64,000 nt of DNA from Casuarina equisetifolia (lineage: Eukaryota; Streptophyta; Magnoliopsida; Fagales; Casuarinaceae). Below the pieces are notes generated by a model. The model did not search any database. It was not told where the DNA came from and saw only the letters and a program-made list of their open reading frames with translations. The position numbers and the translations under genes were made by a program. This document shows, one piece after another, positions 49,688 to 60,186 of this stretch; within the stretch, counting starts at the first letter, position 1; every line of letters begins with the position of its first letter. Location: positions 5,954,501 through 6,018,500 of the forward strand of contig CM052358.1 of the NCBI GenBank assembly GCA_028551475.1. The letters are read 5' to 3'.

Positions 49688-52600
49688 AGCCTGCAGCTTG
49701 ACGGGTCCAGCATTTTATATCGTTATTAGTGAACCCTGGTTTTCTTGGTCTTTACAGTGGAAGCCAGGGATTGCATCTGCGATCTGGATTTCTTCTCATA
49801 GATTATGAAGAAGGCGGACTGGCAGAATAGGTCACGGAGGATTGGTTATTCTGATTATTATTTCAAGCTAACAGATATCCTCTCCTCGTTTAATAGGTGA
49901 TGGTTTTATCTCTATTATTATTTTTCTGCTTCAATTCTACTTGGTTGGTGCCCAAGTTCGAGATTTTATATATTATGTACTTATTGGAGTCCAATTGTGA
50001 ACGCGAACCATCTGTACCTTTCTTTATTTGATGAAATGACATGTAGCGGAGGGCCTATTTTATAATTTGATTTTATCTTTGATTCGCGTTGATCTTGCTC
50101 TGAAAAGTGTGGTGAAATACGACGGAAAAGGGGGGCGGGTGGAACAAGCTTTCTTGCTCTTTCGATCCATTTGCAGCTAGTGTTGCCTGCTTGAGTTCTG
50201 TTGACACTTCTGACCTTGTGTAGTTTACGAAAAAAGAAGCGTGCTATTGTTCTCCCCTCGGCTCTTGATTTTATTAAAAATGCTGGGCTTGGTGCACAAA
50301 AGGCATGGCCTTCTGCAAATGGCATATGGGGAAATTGAAATCACAGCAGTGGACTGCTGATTTTCTTTTTACACAGCAATGAATGATTCCATAGGATAGA
50401 CACTTATAGACTACCAATGAATGATACCATAGGATCCTCTCCAGTAACCATTCAATTTTCCTTTGTTCGAGCCTTTACTTTCTTTTGCTTTTAGTGATAG
50501 GTTGTCTCCAATCAAGGCAAATGAAAATTAAAATATGGAAAAATGAAGAAGCAGAAGAATTGGGTGTGGTAGATTGAGGCATTGGTTGTTGAAGAAACCC
50601 CTTCTAAATGAGGAGTGACGAGAATGCCAACGTTTCCACTCTTGGTACGTAAAACCTTGCCTAACGCCCAAGTTTTTGAAATGCTAAAACACGCCACATA
50701 TAGGCTTCAATGACTAACAGGAAAAGACAGACTTTGAAAAAAACACAGATATATGGGTTTCACAGTAATTAGAAATAAAGTAGTATAAAGTAATAATAGA
50801 AAGGAAAAAACTTTGAAAGTAGTAATATATTATGAAGATACCTCAATTTACATGGGTCAAGACTCTTTAGGCTGTTGTGCCTAAACAAGGGGGAAGGATC
50901 AATCCAAGCTTCTTTTTTCACTTCAGTTAACAAAACAACGTTGTTTAGGTTACTTTCACAAATCAGAGAGCAAATGTTGCTTCAAAATGACAGATTAACC
51001 TTGAGGACATGTTAACTAATGTGTCTCTGGACAAAGCGGCATATATAAGTAGTAGTTTCTTCGATAGTCCTGAGAAGTAAACAGTAGAGCATGAAGCTTC
51101 GATATATCTTGCTTTAATTTTTACTGGATAGCGTCAAAATAACTGGAATACAATTTCTTAAAAGACTTGCAAATTTTAGAAGGACTTGGTTAAGGATGCA
51201 ATTTCTTAAAAATTGTCTTTGATAGCAAGGTAGTACATATTGAGTATTTGGCATCACATAACATTATTACTTGATACATTATGTGCTACAGTATCACGAT
51301 GTAATTGAAATAGGATCACCATGTCAACAAGCATTAGTATCTTAACTCAATGGATAAGTTCATAACAATTGTTATTAAAACTAATTTCCCATGTCTCATG
51401 TTTGAATCCCAACAAGGGCACATAATATGAGATGCTTTTTAGACATGAAGGTGGGACGATAGCACAAGGGACGTTAGGATGAGGGGTAGAAAAGAAGCTT
51501 AGGCATTTTAGTTCAATTGCTAGGTTTGTAACATTATGTGTCTCATCAAGGTCCAAAAATCTCCCAAATACTCCTTTTTCTTTTGGCACACATAAACTTG
51601 GTAGCGAAGATGCTCGCCAACTTGTCAAATAAGTGTTGTTGCTGCTTTTTAAGAAGCCAGTAGTTTTTAAGACAAACACACACACCCCATGGGCATTTCC
51701 TTCTGCACTTTCAGCCCTACCTTCCACCATCTTGGGCTTCTACTTCTATTACCCAAGCTTCCATTGCTGCCACAAGATTTCCCTTCTATTTCCTAGGACT
51801 CTTTTAGGGTAGGTTGGGCTTTCCCTAGTAATCCCTTTAGGTTATCCCTTCTACTCCAAAGGGCTAGAACGAGTCTGGCTTTAGGATATTGTAATTGGTT
51901 TACGGGGTTGAACGAAAAGGTCAAAGTCCCGCCACTTGTGCTAGTGCCGTTATTCTCTACCTACGACTGTTAACGGCTACTTTTGCAGTCTCGCGAGAAG
52001 ATGTAAAAAAATTTGTCAAAAGTTGCCTGTACAATGTAAGCGTTGCCTTTAAATTAGACCTTCTGCCCCTTCAATGAGAAGGTGACGCGGAGCAATAACC
52101 TTTATTGCCATTGGCCGGCGCTTGAGATCTGTTGCAGATGCCTTGAGCTGTTTTATTCAGGGACAGGTGGTAGCGAAGATGCTCGACGGCCAGCCAACGT
52201 GTAGCCACGTTACAGGGGCTTGCCTTCATGTTATCCAGTTGCATCTCTCCCCGTTTTTCCATTTCACGGGGTGAAATATTGCTTCCCTGTGCAGGAACTC
52301 CTGAAACAGGCAGTGAGTTATTGTTTCTTTCTGGACTTGTCAACTCATGGCCCCACTATCTTTTGTCCTTTGGGATCTTTTCTTTCCGATTGCATTGGTT
52401 CGCGAGCAAGAAAGCATTGCTTGGAAGAGGTGATAAGGTCGAGGCCTTCATCGCCGCAGCGAGGTCCTACTGGCGCCTCGGGGTGGATCACTTGGGCTAA
52501 AGATGCAAGAGCATGGTACTCCACCATTTCAGACGTGGGTGCTGCAGAGCAGAAGGGATACTTCAGAATTATGCACAGCCATGTCCATAACATACTCTTA

Positions 52601-53870
52601 AGGGACGAGGTTGAGCATGTTGTTGTTAATCTCGAATGTCCAAGTGCACCACAACATGCTAAAGCTGCGTCTAAAAGAACAAATGAAATACATTAGGAGG
52701 GTGATTTGCTGAAGAATTTGTACGTGCTAAAATCATGTACACCATCTCAAACATACTTACCAATAAAAGAGGGAATACCTACCTTGTCAACAATGTGAGA
52801 AATATTTGCTCGTTCTTTTAAAACTAGATTGTTAAGAAACATACGTAACTAGAAATTTGAAGAAAACTTTTAAATTTAGGTATTGACAATGTCTAACATT
52901 CATCCATGCCATTTTCAACATATCATCTCATCTTAAATATGAGATCTTATAAGAATGTCACTCATAGAAGATGAGATATTGCTCATGAAAGCAGGATTAT
53001 AGAAATAATTAGGAGATTTGAACTTATTCAAATAGCACATTAGAAAGACTTAGTTATGTTTTTAAAACCTATTATTAAGAAAATGGACACTTCACATATG
53101 AGAAAATTTTTAAACTAAAGTACTAACAATAAGAGATTCTCACTTACACCATTTTTAATAAACAAGTTATCAGTTATGTTATAACAATTAGTCCATCTAT
53201 AAATTCAATTACTGAAAGGATGCAAGTGACCATTTTGCATATGCTGACTACTAGGAATCTTTTGTTATGACTCTTAATTTTTCTTCAATCACTGTGACTA
53301 TAAGGAACTACCCACCCAATTAGGAAAAGAATCAGAAAGAATGGCTAAGTAGAAGATGGGGAAAAAAAAATCAACAACTTCCAAAGGTCAAGGAAATTAG
53401 AACTTTTTAAGTATAATGATATGAACAAGAGGTGTAGGGAAAATTTGCTTCAAATATAGAAAATGTACCGTCTTGCCGATATAAGAAGAACAATTCATGT
53501 GGTTTCTGACTCACTTCTTGCATCATCACGCCAATTACCAAACGAGAGATCACTTGGTTGACATGCAAGAGTTTAAAAAGGCTGAGATCATCGTGTGTAA
53601 ATGGGAAATAACACGTACGGCGATCGGCGATCTGTTAGGCGTTGGAATTGTTAAAATCATACCTGGAGAAAGAAACCAGCACCACCCACCTGCTAAACTT
53701 GTTGCCCCGACCAATAGGCGCAACCTCGTTTCAGTCCTTTGCTCAGATGAAAAGGGATTGAGATTCGCTTCCATTGTGGGGAAGCTTACTTGGGAATACG
53801 TGGAATCCTTATTTGCGAGACTAAAATTGGTCACTTGTATCGCCTTAATGTTGATTCTTCTACGAATAAT
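49688..53870. other. Intergenic DNA downstream of ABCF1
   Basis: The first few hundred bases include the ABCF1 3' UTR. The rest has no recognised gene. Two plus-strand frames stand out by length: 52220-52696 (158 codons) and 53497-53880 (127 codons). Neither shows a domain I know. The second runs directly into the decayed copia fragment and may belong to it. A 17-bp exact repeat, GGTAGCGAAGATGCTCG, occurs at 51600 and 52169. Confidence 0.5.
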
Positions 53871-53879
53871 ATTGCCCTA

Positions 53880-55330
53880 GTTGGTACTTCTGCTTATTCT
53901 GGTGTGTTAAACAAGCTTTTAAGGCAATGATTTTACACTTACCAAGTTGCCACTGTCAGATTTGGTTTTAGGGATTTTGGTTATCGTCATAGCGTACATC
54001 ATTCGAGTAGTAGCAGTAGTCTTGGTATATTATCTTTGAATAGTGATGACATCTTGATTGCTAGCAACTAAATCTGAAGTTAAAATATTTTCAAAAATTT
54101 CAGTTTGAAATGAAAGATTTAGGGGTAGCAACCCATGTGTGGACGTATTAAGATAGCTAATACGTTGACAAGATGTTGAAAACATCTTATATGGATGGTG
54201 CAAAATCGAATTGACTTTTCTCATTTATGAACAGATAACATTTCTGAAAAAGATATGCCCAAGAAATGAAGAAGAAAAAAGAAAATGCAGCATACACCAA
54301 ATTCTCAAACAGCTGTATTGTATATGCTTTGCTATTTAATGCACCAGACCTTAGTTTTTCTACAAGCGTTGTAAGTAGATATCATTAGCAAGCCAAGAAA
54401 CATCATATGATTTTTCTATGTATAAATAAATGGATTTACATATATATAGTAGTAAACTGTATATAATGATACCAAGGACATATTCCTAGGTTAAAACTAT
54501 ATACAATATCAAGTCAAATTAAAAATAGCCTCATCCAACCTCACAACATGCCGAGTATAAAGTTTTTAGTTGTTTTGATATTTTCCTTCCATTAAAAATT
54601 CTATCTCTAATAAGCAATTTTATAACTTCAAGAATAAAAATTTCTAAACTAGCAATGTATCTAAAAGTTATGTCATTCATTTTCTTCTATATAGAACAAA
54701 CAAATAGAGTAAATACATATTTAAGATATTTGCCTTTAAATTCTTCCCTTTCATATGATGAAGTATCCAACTAATTCTTGCATTACATGACAGATAAGAT
54801 AGACATATGTTAAACATAGTCTCCAAATGTTAGAAGAATTATAAGCTATATTAAAGAAACAAAATGTTATGAGGTAACTTATAATGATAGTGTTAAAGAT
54901 TTCAATGCAGATTTTCTGGTGACACAAATGATAGAAAATGCACGTCAGATTATAAATTTCTTCAGTGAGAGGAACCATTTCCTGGTATAGAAAGAAACAA
55001 AATTGTGCGGTTGTAGCACTAAGCGTAGCTGAATATATTGTGTGAAGTAAGGCAGCATCAGAGACCATCACAATTAAACGATTCTCGAGAATCACAACAG
55101 GAAGGAAACGACAATCAAACCCATAGAAAACATTTGTGATACCAACGATAGAATAGAAAATTAAAAATGGAGAGCTTGGTACAAGAGGTGAGCATATTGA
55201 TAGTCCGTATTATTATATTTTATGCATTGGCAGCTGGTCCATTGGCAAAAGCTGTTGGCCATGAAGTTTTCAGGGGACTTGCCGACCCCATCGTTTTTAT
55301 TGGAGAAGTGCTGACTTGATTTGCAAAATA
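53880..55330 (+). mobile_element. Decayed Ty1/copia retrotransposon fragment (reverse transcriptase and RNase H)
   Basis: Plus-strand remnants of a copia polyprotein can be read in shifting frames. Around 53961-54068 a frame gives FGFRDFG and then NSDDILIASN, the place of the catalytic YVDD box, with Tyr-Val replaced by Asn-Ser. At 54101-54130 is QFEMKDLGVA. At 54341-54382 is APDLSFSTSVVSRY. At 54971-55042 is GTISWYRKKQNC, then VALS and AEYIV, the copia RNase H segment. Around 55230 a piece resembling the terminal ADPLTK region may follow. Many stops and frameshifts show it is dead. No long terminal repeats, integrase or gag could be identified with confidence, so this is a fragment. The preceding segment from about 53.5 kb may be its more diverged 5' part. 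Confidence 0.85.
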
Positions 55331-56142
55331 ACCCTAAAACTGGGAGATGTTGAACTAAGGAGTCGAACTACTAGGAAAGTGACATGCTCACAAAAACTTA
55401 TTTAAAACCTTGAAAGACATTCCAATTGCGTTATCAAACAATTAATGGGTTAGACATTGATCCCAAGTATAGGAACTAATATCAACGTTAGAAGTTTTGG
55501 GGATCTACAAGGACCCGGTCTGAGGTCTCTGAAAAAACTCCTACACAATTCGCTAACATAAGATATAAACTTTACACCTTTATTATGGTAAAATGTTTCC
55601 TCTCTGCTTGTCAATTGTAGCTGGGAGCTAAGCTCTTTAAATTTGGTTGTGTAATTTAGGAACCCAAAAGTAATGGTTTCACTTTCTAAACTCGTTCCTT
55701 CAGATTATAATAGATGGCTGATTTCACCACCGCCCCCACATAACCCTCCAACCCCTACCACACCACACCGCACCACCCCGTCTCCAGTAACTTTTGAAAG
55801 ATTTGAGTCTAACTTCTGGGGAAATTTTATTTTATGCTTGGTGTAAAGATTTCCAAAACTAATCATCCGACCTATATATATACACAGCTAATCATACGGG
55901 AATCCGTCTTTGCTTTCAAAGAGATTGATCTTGAAATTTGTTTTCAAGAAACTGATTTACTATTGGTTAGCATATGGGACAACGAATTGCTCCTCATAAA
56001 ATGCAAGGATTGAGGATTTCCTTGTTATTTCTTACGTGAGAGAAACGATGACACATACGAATTAAACAACGATGCTCCATAAATAAACTTGAAAAGAGAA
56101 AAGCCTTCGACAAAAATGATGAAATGAAGACTTCTGCTTGTT
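55331..56142. other. Spacer between the copia fragment and the SAUR gene
   Basis: No gene seen. The right part (about 55.98-56.14 kb) is expected to include the 3' UTR of the minus-strand SAUR gene. A C-rich stretch with CACCAC motifs lies at 55729-55790. Confidence 0.5.
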
Positions 56143-56571
56143 TCAATAGCTTTGCACCATGGTTTGACAAGAACCCCAATTAACCCCAACATCCGAGTCT
56201 CCCTCCTCATGCCATTGCTCGGCCAATATCCTCTCAAGCTCACTTGGCCGGCAAGGAATTGTAAGTGCACCTTCATGATCGAAACCATACTCCTCGGCTG
56301 CCTGCTCCAAGAGCCTTAAAAATGTTCGGTGTCTCAAATATCTTAAGGGAACCACGAATCTTCTTGGCTCGTTCCCCTTCACAGCAATCACCGTAAAATG
56401 TCCTTCCTCAATTTCTTCTGGCACAGAAGTTGTGTCGCTAACTTCTTCATACATGTCGCTGTAGGAACTTGATTTCCTACCCAGCAAAAGACTCTTCTGG
56501 AGCTTTTCCACCGCAATCTTGAGCTTGACAATGGCATTCTTCTTCTTGGCGCTGGTTCTGGGCTTAGGCAT
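56143..56571 (-). CDS. SAUR-family auxin-responsive protein
   Basis: An intronless gene for a 142-residue small auxin-up RNA protein. I chose the ATG at 56571 (MPKPRTSAKKK) because it follows a TATA box by about 60 bp and gives the usual SAUR length; the frame stays open further upstream but that part has no SAUR character. A basic N-terminus (residues 1-32) precedes the SAUR domain at about 55-120, with EEGHFTVIAVKG, RRFVVPLRYLRHRTF, LLEQAAEEYGF and GALTIPC. SAURs typically promote acid growth by inhibiting PP2C-D phosphatases and so activating plasma-membrane proton pumps. Some members with this type of long, charged N-terminus are less well studied. No neighbouring SAUR copy lies in the window, so this is not part of a visible tandem array. 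Confidence 0.93.
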   Translation of the reverse strand: MPKPRTSAKKKNAIVKLKIAVEKLQKSLLLGRKSSSYSDMYEEVSDTTSVPEEIEEGHFTVIAVKGNEPRRFVVPLRYLRHRTFLRLLEQAAEEYGFDHEGALTIPCRPSELERILAEQWHEEGDSDVGVNWGSCQTMVQSY

Positions 56572-56631
56572 GACTTTTTGTGATTTTTCTAGAGTCAATT
56601 TTTTGTGCTGTTTCTGGCACCTTAATCGCAG

Positions 56632-56639
56632 TATATATA
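56632..56639 (-). promoter_or_regulatory. TATA box of the SAUR gene
   Basis: TATATATA, read on the minus strand inside CTATATATAC, lies about 60 bp upstream of the SAUR start codon. The transcription start is expected near 56605, giving a leader of about 35 nt. This spacing supports the choice of start codon. Confidence 0.8.
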
Positions 56640-56843
56640 GTGCTAGGAGGGTCAGAGATAAGATTGAACACGCTACAGATGGCTGCACCAAAATTCGAGG
56701 GAGAGAGAAGAAACAACATGGTCGGTCTGAACCTGGAGTTAAATTCTGGAGACCAGCGCATGTGAGTGAGTGACTTATAGCTTTCAGCTTTCCATGAAAC
56801 GTCCCTTTTGGGCTAGTCATGTCACTCTCCTAATTATTAGAAC

Positions 56844-57160
56844 TGTCTCCCCAGCTTTTTCTTTATCTAACTTAACTTTTCTACCTTCGAATCACTATTC
56901 AGTTAATAAGCAGAACTCATTTTTACAAAGGAATATGTGAAGTACAAATCTTTTGTTGCCTTAAACTGACTTGCGAAATGAATAAACGAGCCACCTGAAG
57001 ATAATTGATATGTTCTTACAATTCCAACCACCAAACAATTGAACTAAGAGCTTTTTGTCCGAACCCGGTGGGTTTAAAACAGTGGTTTAGCATTAACACG
57101 TTGAAAAATTTACTTCTAGCAATGATAATGAGATTGAAGATTTAGATGTTTCAAGAGACA
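56844..57160. promoter_or_regulatory. Two TGTCTC auxin-response elements upstream of SAUR
   Basis: TGTCTC is present at 56844-56849 on the plus strand and at 57155-57160 on the minus strand (GAGACA on plus). They lie about 270 and 585 bp upstream of the SAUR start codon. TGTCTC is the classical site for auxin response factors. A six-base motif occurs often by chance, so function is only suggested by the gene it precedes. Confidence 0.45.
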
Positions 57161-58005
57161 ACAATGGGGCACTACTTCAGTTGTGTGTTGCGTGTCCAGT
57201 CCAAAGTACACTCCATTCTTCAATTAAGTGTAGAATTTTCCAGTAAATCGACCTCTTCAAACTGTTTCTAGCTTCTTCAAAAAATATAGCACCGTAAAAT
57301 AAGTCGTGGAGGTAGACATGGATGCCATACCCAAAGGGGGAGAGCTTATTGAACTTTTCGTGGTTGGCATCGTCAATTTGGTTGACATTCTTGCATATAG
57401 TATGGACTGGAGTATTAAGAAAGAACAAATTTTCTGGTTATATTTGGTGACTTGCTAATCTTTAAATGCTTCAAGCTAGAGTTATGAGTTCTCACAACCC
57501 TAATTCCACTTATCCTTTATTTTTCTCATTTATTTATGCTTTGGCAGCACTGGTTCTCTAAAGCAAGCGCAAGTCAGTCGCAGATCACCTAAAGCTACAG
57601 GAAGCATCTTTGAATCAATCTATCTTACTCTAATAGTTGAATTTCTGGCTTTTTTGTCTTTTTCCAAGAAAGTTGAAAATTCTGTGTTCAAATAATTCTT
57701 ATTAGAGTGTGAAAATTTATTTCCAAACATTAAAACATTAGGTAAAAAAATTTAATATTTATAAGACCAATAACTTATCCTTTTGTTGATACGGAGCTAT
57801 ATTTAGCTTTAGCTATTCTTCCATAAAAAGAAAAAATCCAACTTTAAAACAAAGGAAATTATAAAGAGAATGTCCATTCCATCTTAAGGTTTCAAATAAT
57901 GTTCAAAACTTTCTAGTCCTCTGAATCAACTTAATGCTCAGAGCTTTCTAGTCCTCTGAATCAGTGCCTCACAATTTTGCGCTTTATATTCATTTTCAAT
58001 GGGGT

Positions 58006-58143
58006 TCAAAGCAGCTGATATTTATGGGAGACAATATTCAGTTGGGATGTCATCACATTTTTAGCAGTTTCCCTGGCGGCTAGTTGGACTGCCTCAACAC
58101 TGGTACTTTCGAGATCGCCGGCCAGCCCCCATATGGTTTCCAT
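58006..58143 (-). CDS. Short unassigned frame with coding-like composition (45 codons)
   Basis: From ATG 58143 the minus strand reads METIWGLAGDLESTSVEAVQ and continues through an Ala/Glu/Lys-rich, probably helical stretch to a stop at 58006. It has few AT-rich codons compared with the flanking DNA. It could be a last exon of an older gene or a chance frame. I do not recognise the family, and no promoter or upstream exon was found. Confidence 0.25.
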   Translation of the reverse strand: METIWGLAGDLESTSVEAVQLAARETAKNVMTSQLNIVSHKYQLL

Positions 58144-58249
58144 GCTAAAGTTAAGTTACTGGGTTCCTAATGCATCCTGCCAACGAACATCTTCTCCTGT
58201 CTAGTTCCCTTCGGATAGAAGTGTTTCAAGATCCACACAACTGCTGAGA

Positions 58250-58360
58250 TGGAAGCAAAAAGTGCAGGAATCATTGGCGTAGGACTATCTTCTCTGGGTA
58301 TCACATGCCTAGCTGTAACGAGATATTTTTGGGACAGCAGGTGTTTGCTATTAATTTAGA
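58250..58360 (+). CDS. Short unassigned frame with a possible membrane segment (36 codons)
   Basis: From ATG 58250 the plus strand reads MEAKSAGIIGVGLSSLGITC followed by LAVTRYFWDS. It is a hydrophobic Gly/Leu/Ile stretch that could span a membrane. A GT donor-like site follows at 58344 (AGCAG then GTGT), and the frame otherwise stops soon after. It may be a first exon or a relic. Family unknown. Confidence 0.25.
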
Positions 58361-60186
58361 GCAGAATCTTGATTGAGATTGGTTTACCAAGAGATAGTAT
58401 TCCAAGAGCAGCACTTAAGAACATGAATGTCACGAGAGGATAAGTTTTAAGTAGCTAGCATTTCTTTTTCTTCAGTTTTAAAAGCATCCTTCAATAATCC
58501 ATGCAATACTACAGCACTGTCGAGGGGGTAATGTGCATGCGAAAATGGTTGTGTGCTATCTTTTTCAGAGAAATGTCCGCCAGCCACAGGAGCATTGGCG
58601 TCCTTTCTTGTTGGCATGATGAAATTTCGAAGGCTTTGGAATTACAACTGTTTTCGACCAAATATTCAAAAGTCGTAACGAGTGAAGTCGCAAATGGAGT
58701 TAACCCGTTAAATTTAACACCCTCGTATTATATCGTTTAGACTTTGGGACCAGCAACAGAAGGGAAGAAAATGGCTCCTAACAATGTATACGAAAAACTG
58801 GGTCACCAGAGCCTCTCATGATATATCATCACACAGCACGATTATATTCTAGCGTGAGAACCCCAACTTTGTTTCTTGAGCTTGTGAGTAGCCAGGTAAA
58901 AATTACTGGCCTATGATCATGTATTTCTTTGAGCGGATAGACTTTATGCGTCCATGAATCCAATGCTGATTGCTTAGGTTTTTACGTTGGGCAAGCTTAA
59001 TTTTTCTTAAACTCTGGTGATCTGACCTGACTGCAGGTTCGGTGGGACAAAAGAGGCTTGAACAACCTAAAAGGCTCGTAACACTTCCAGGAATTTCTTC
59101 TGGACATTGGTTTATACGACTATTACTCGATAGTGCCCTGCTCCGCGAGAACTACAAACATCAGACATATTCATCTCATTCGTATGAAACAAGAAGTTCA
59201 TACCATCTCATTTCATAATAAGTTACCATCAAAGAAATTAATCTCCGTGTACGGAAAGGCTATGTGTCTCCTTGGCGCTTACAAAATTTTAGAAATCACG
59301 TAAACATTCATATTTGGCCAAAATTCAGATAGCTGTCCAAAACGCACCAAGACTTCGACCAAATTGGAAGATGCAGGTATACTTTACTTGTCGTAGCCAA
59401 TACGACATATCTTGGTAATTGACCAAAACGGAACGAAATTCTTGTCATTACCTACCAACTTTCCCTAAAAAGCTTATAGATAGCAAGAATTATTTTTGAT
59501 CCTTTCATTAAGTTTCATAATCATGCGAACATTGTCATAAAATAGCAGCAAAATTATGTCGGATCTCAAATGTATGGCTTAACCATCAATCAGAATCATA
59601 ATTTTATCTCAGATCTCATACATATAGTTCCATCATGACTATAAATATTTTTATCTCAGATCTCAAACATATGTCCTCTACATAGATGTAAGAAACACAG
59701 CTTTCAAAAGACAAACAAAATTCATATACCAGACAGAAGTAAGAACCATGAAAAAATTACGTTAACAACTAAATTTTATTGCAAAATACTGACAATTATT
59801 TCTATTTATCGTCTCTACAATGTGATCACCTCCCTCAACCACATAAAGAAAAATTCAAAAAAAAAAAAAAGTATGTATATAAAGACTCAATCTCACTGGA
59901 AAAATTATTGCTCTTTTATAATTTGTAGATGAGCAGGTGGGACTCACCCTTAAAAAATTGCCAAGAAAGACCTACTATTACAGTGTGGAAAGTAACTTAA
60001 CCCTAAACCTAAACCAGAAACCAAGATGACCAATAAAGAATATGGCATATGACAGGTTGTTAGCATGCTCTAATGGTGGATTGGCTATATTACACCAACA
60101 ATGTGCTCATGAAGCACATAGTAACGAATCATGGAAGTTTAAGGCACTATTAGTATATATACCTTTGGGAAGACTGGAAGCCACAT

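Larger units (their letters stand above)
57161..60186. other. Intergenic DNA between SAUR and dolichol kinase
   Basis: No gene is firmly supported. Near 57905-57966 a 21-bp phrase, CTTTCTAGTCCTCTGAATCA, occurs twice, about 37 bp apart. At 59.59-59.68 kb the phrase ATCTCAGATCTCA recurs. Two short coding-like frames at 58006-58143 (minus) and 58250-58356 (plus) are described separately. The part just left of 60187 should be the dolichol kinase 3' UTR. Confidence 0.5.

Noticed and set aside
51600..52185. 17-bp exact repeat GGTAGCGAAGATGCTCG as a transposon terminal repeat
   Set aside because: In a 64-kb window one exact 17-mer pair is not very improbable, flanking bases do not match, and no target-site duplication was seen.
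56572..56820. Upstream extension of the SAUR frame to 56820
   Set aside because: The extra 83 residues cover the TATA box and promoter and lack SAUR-family similarity. The inner ATG gives the standard length.
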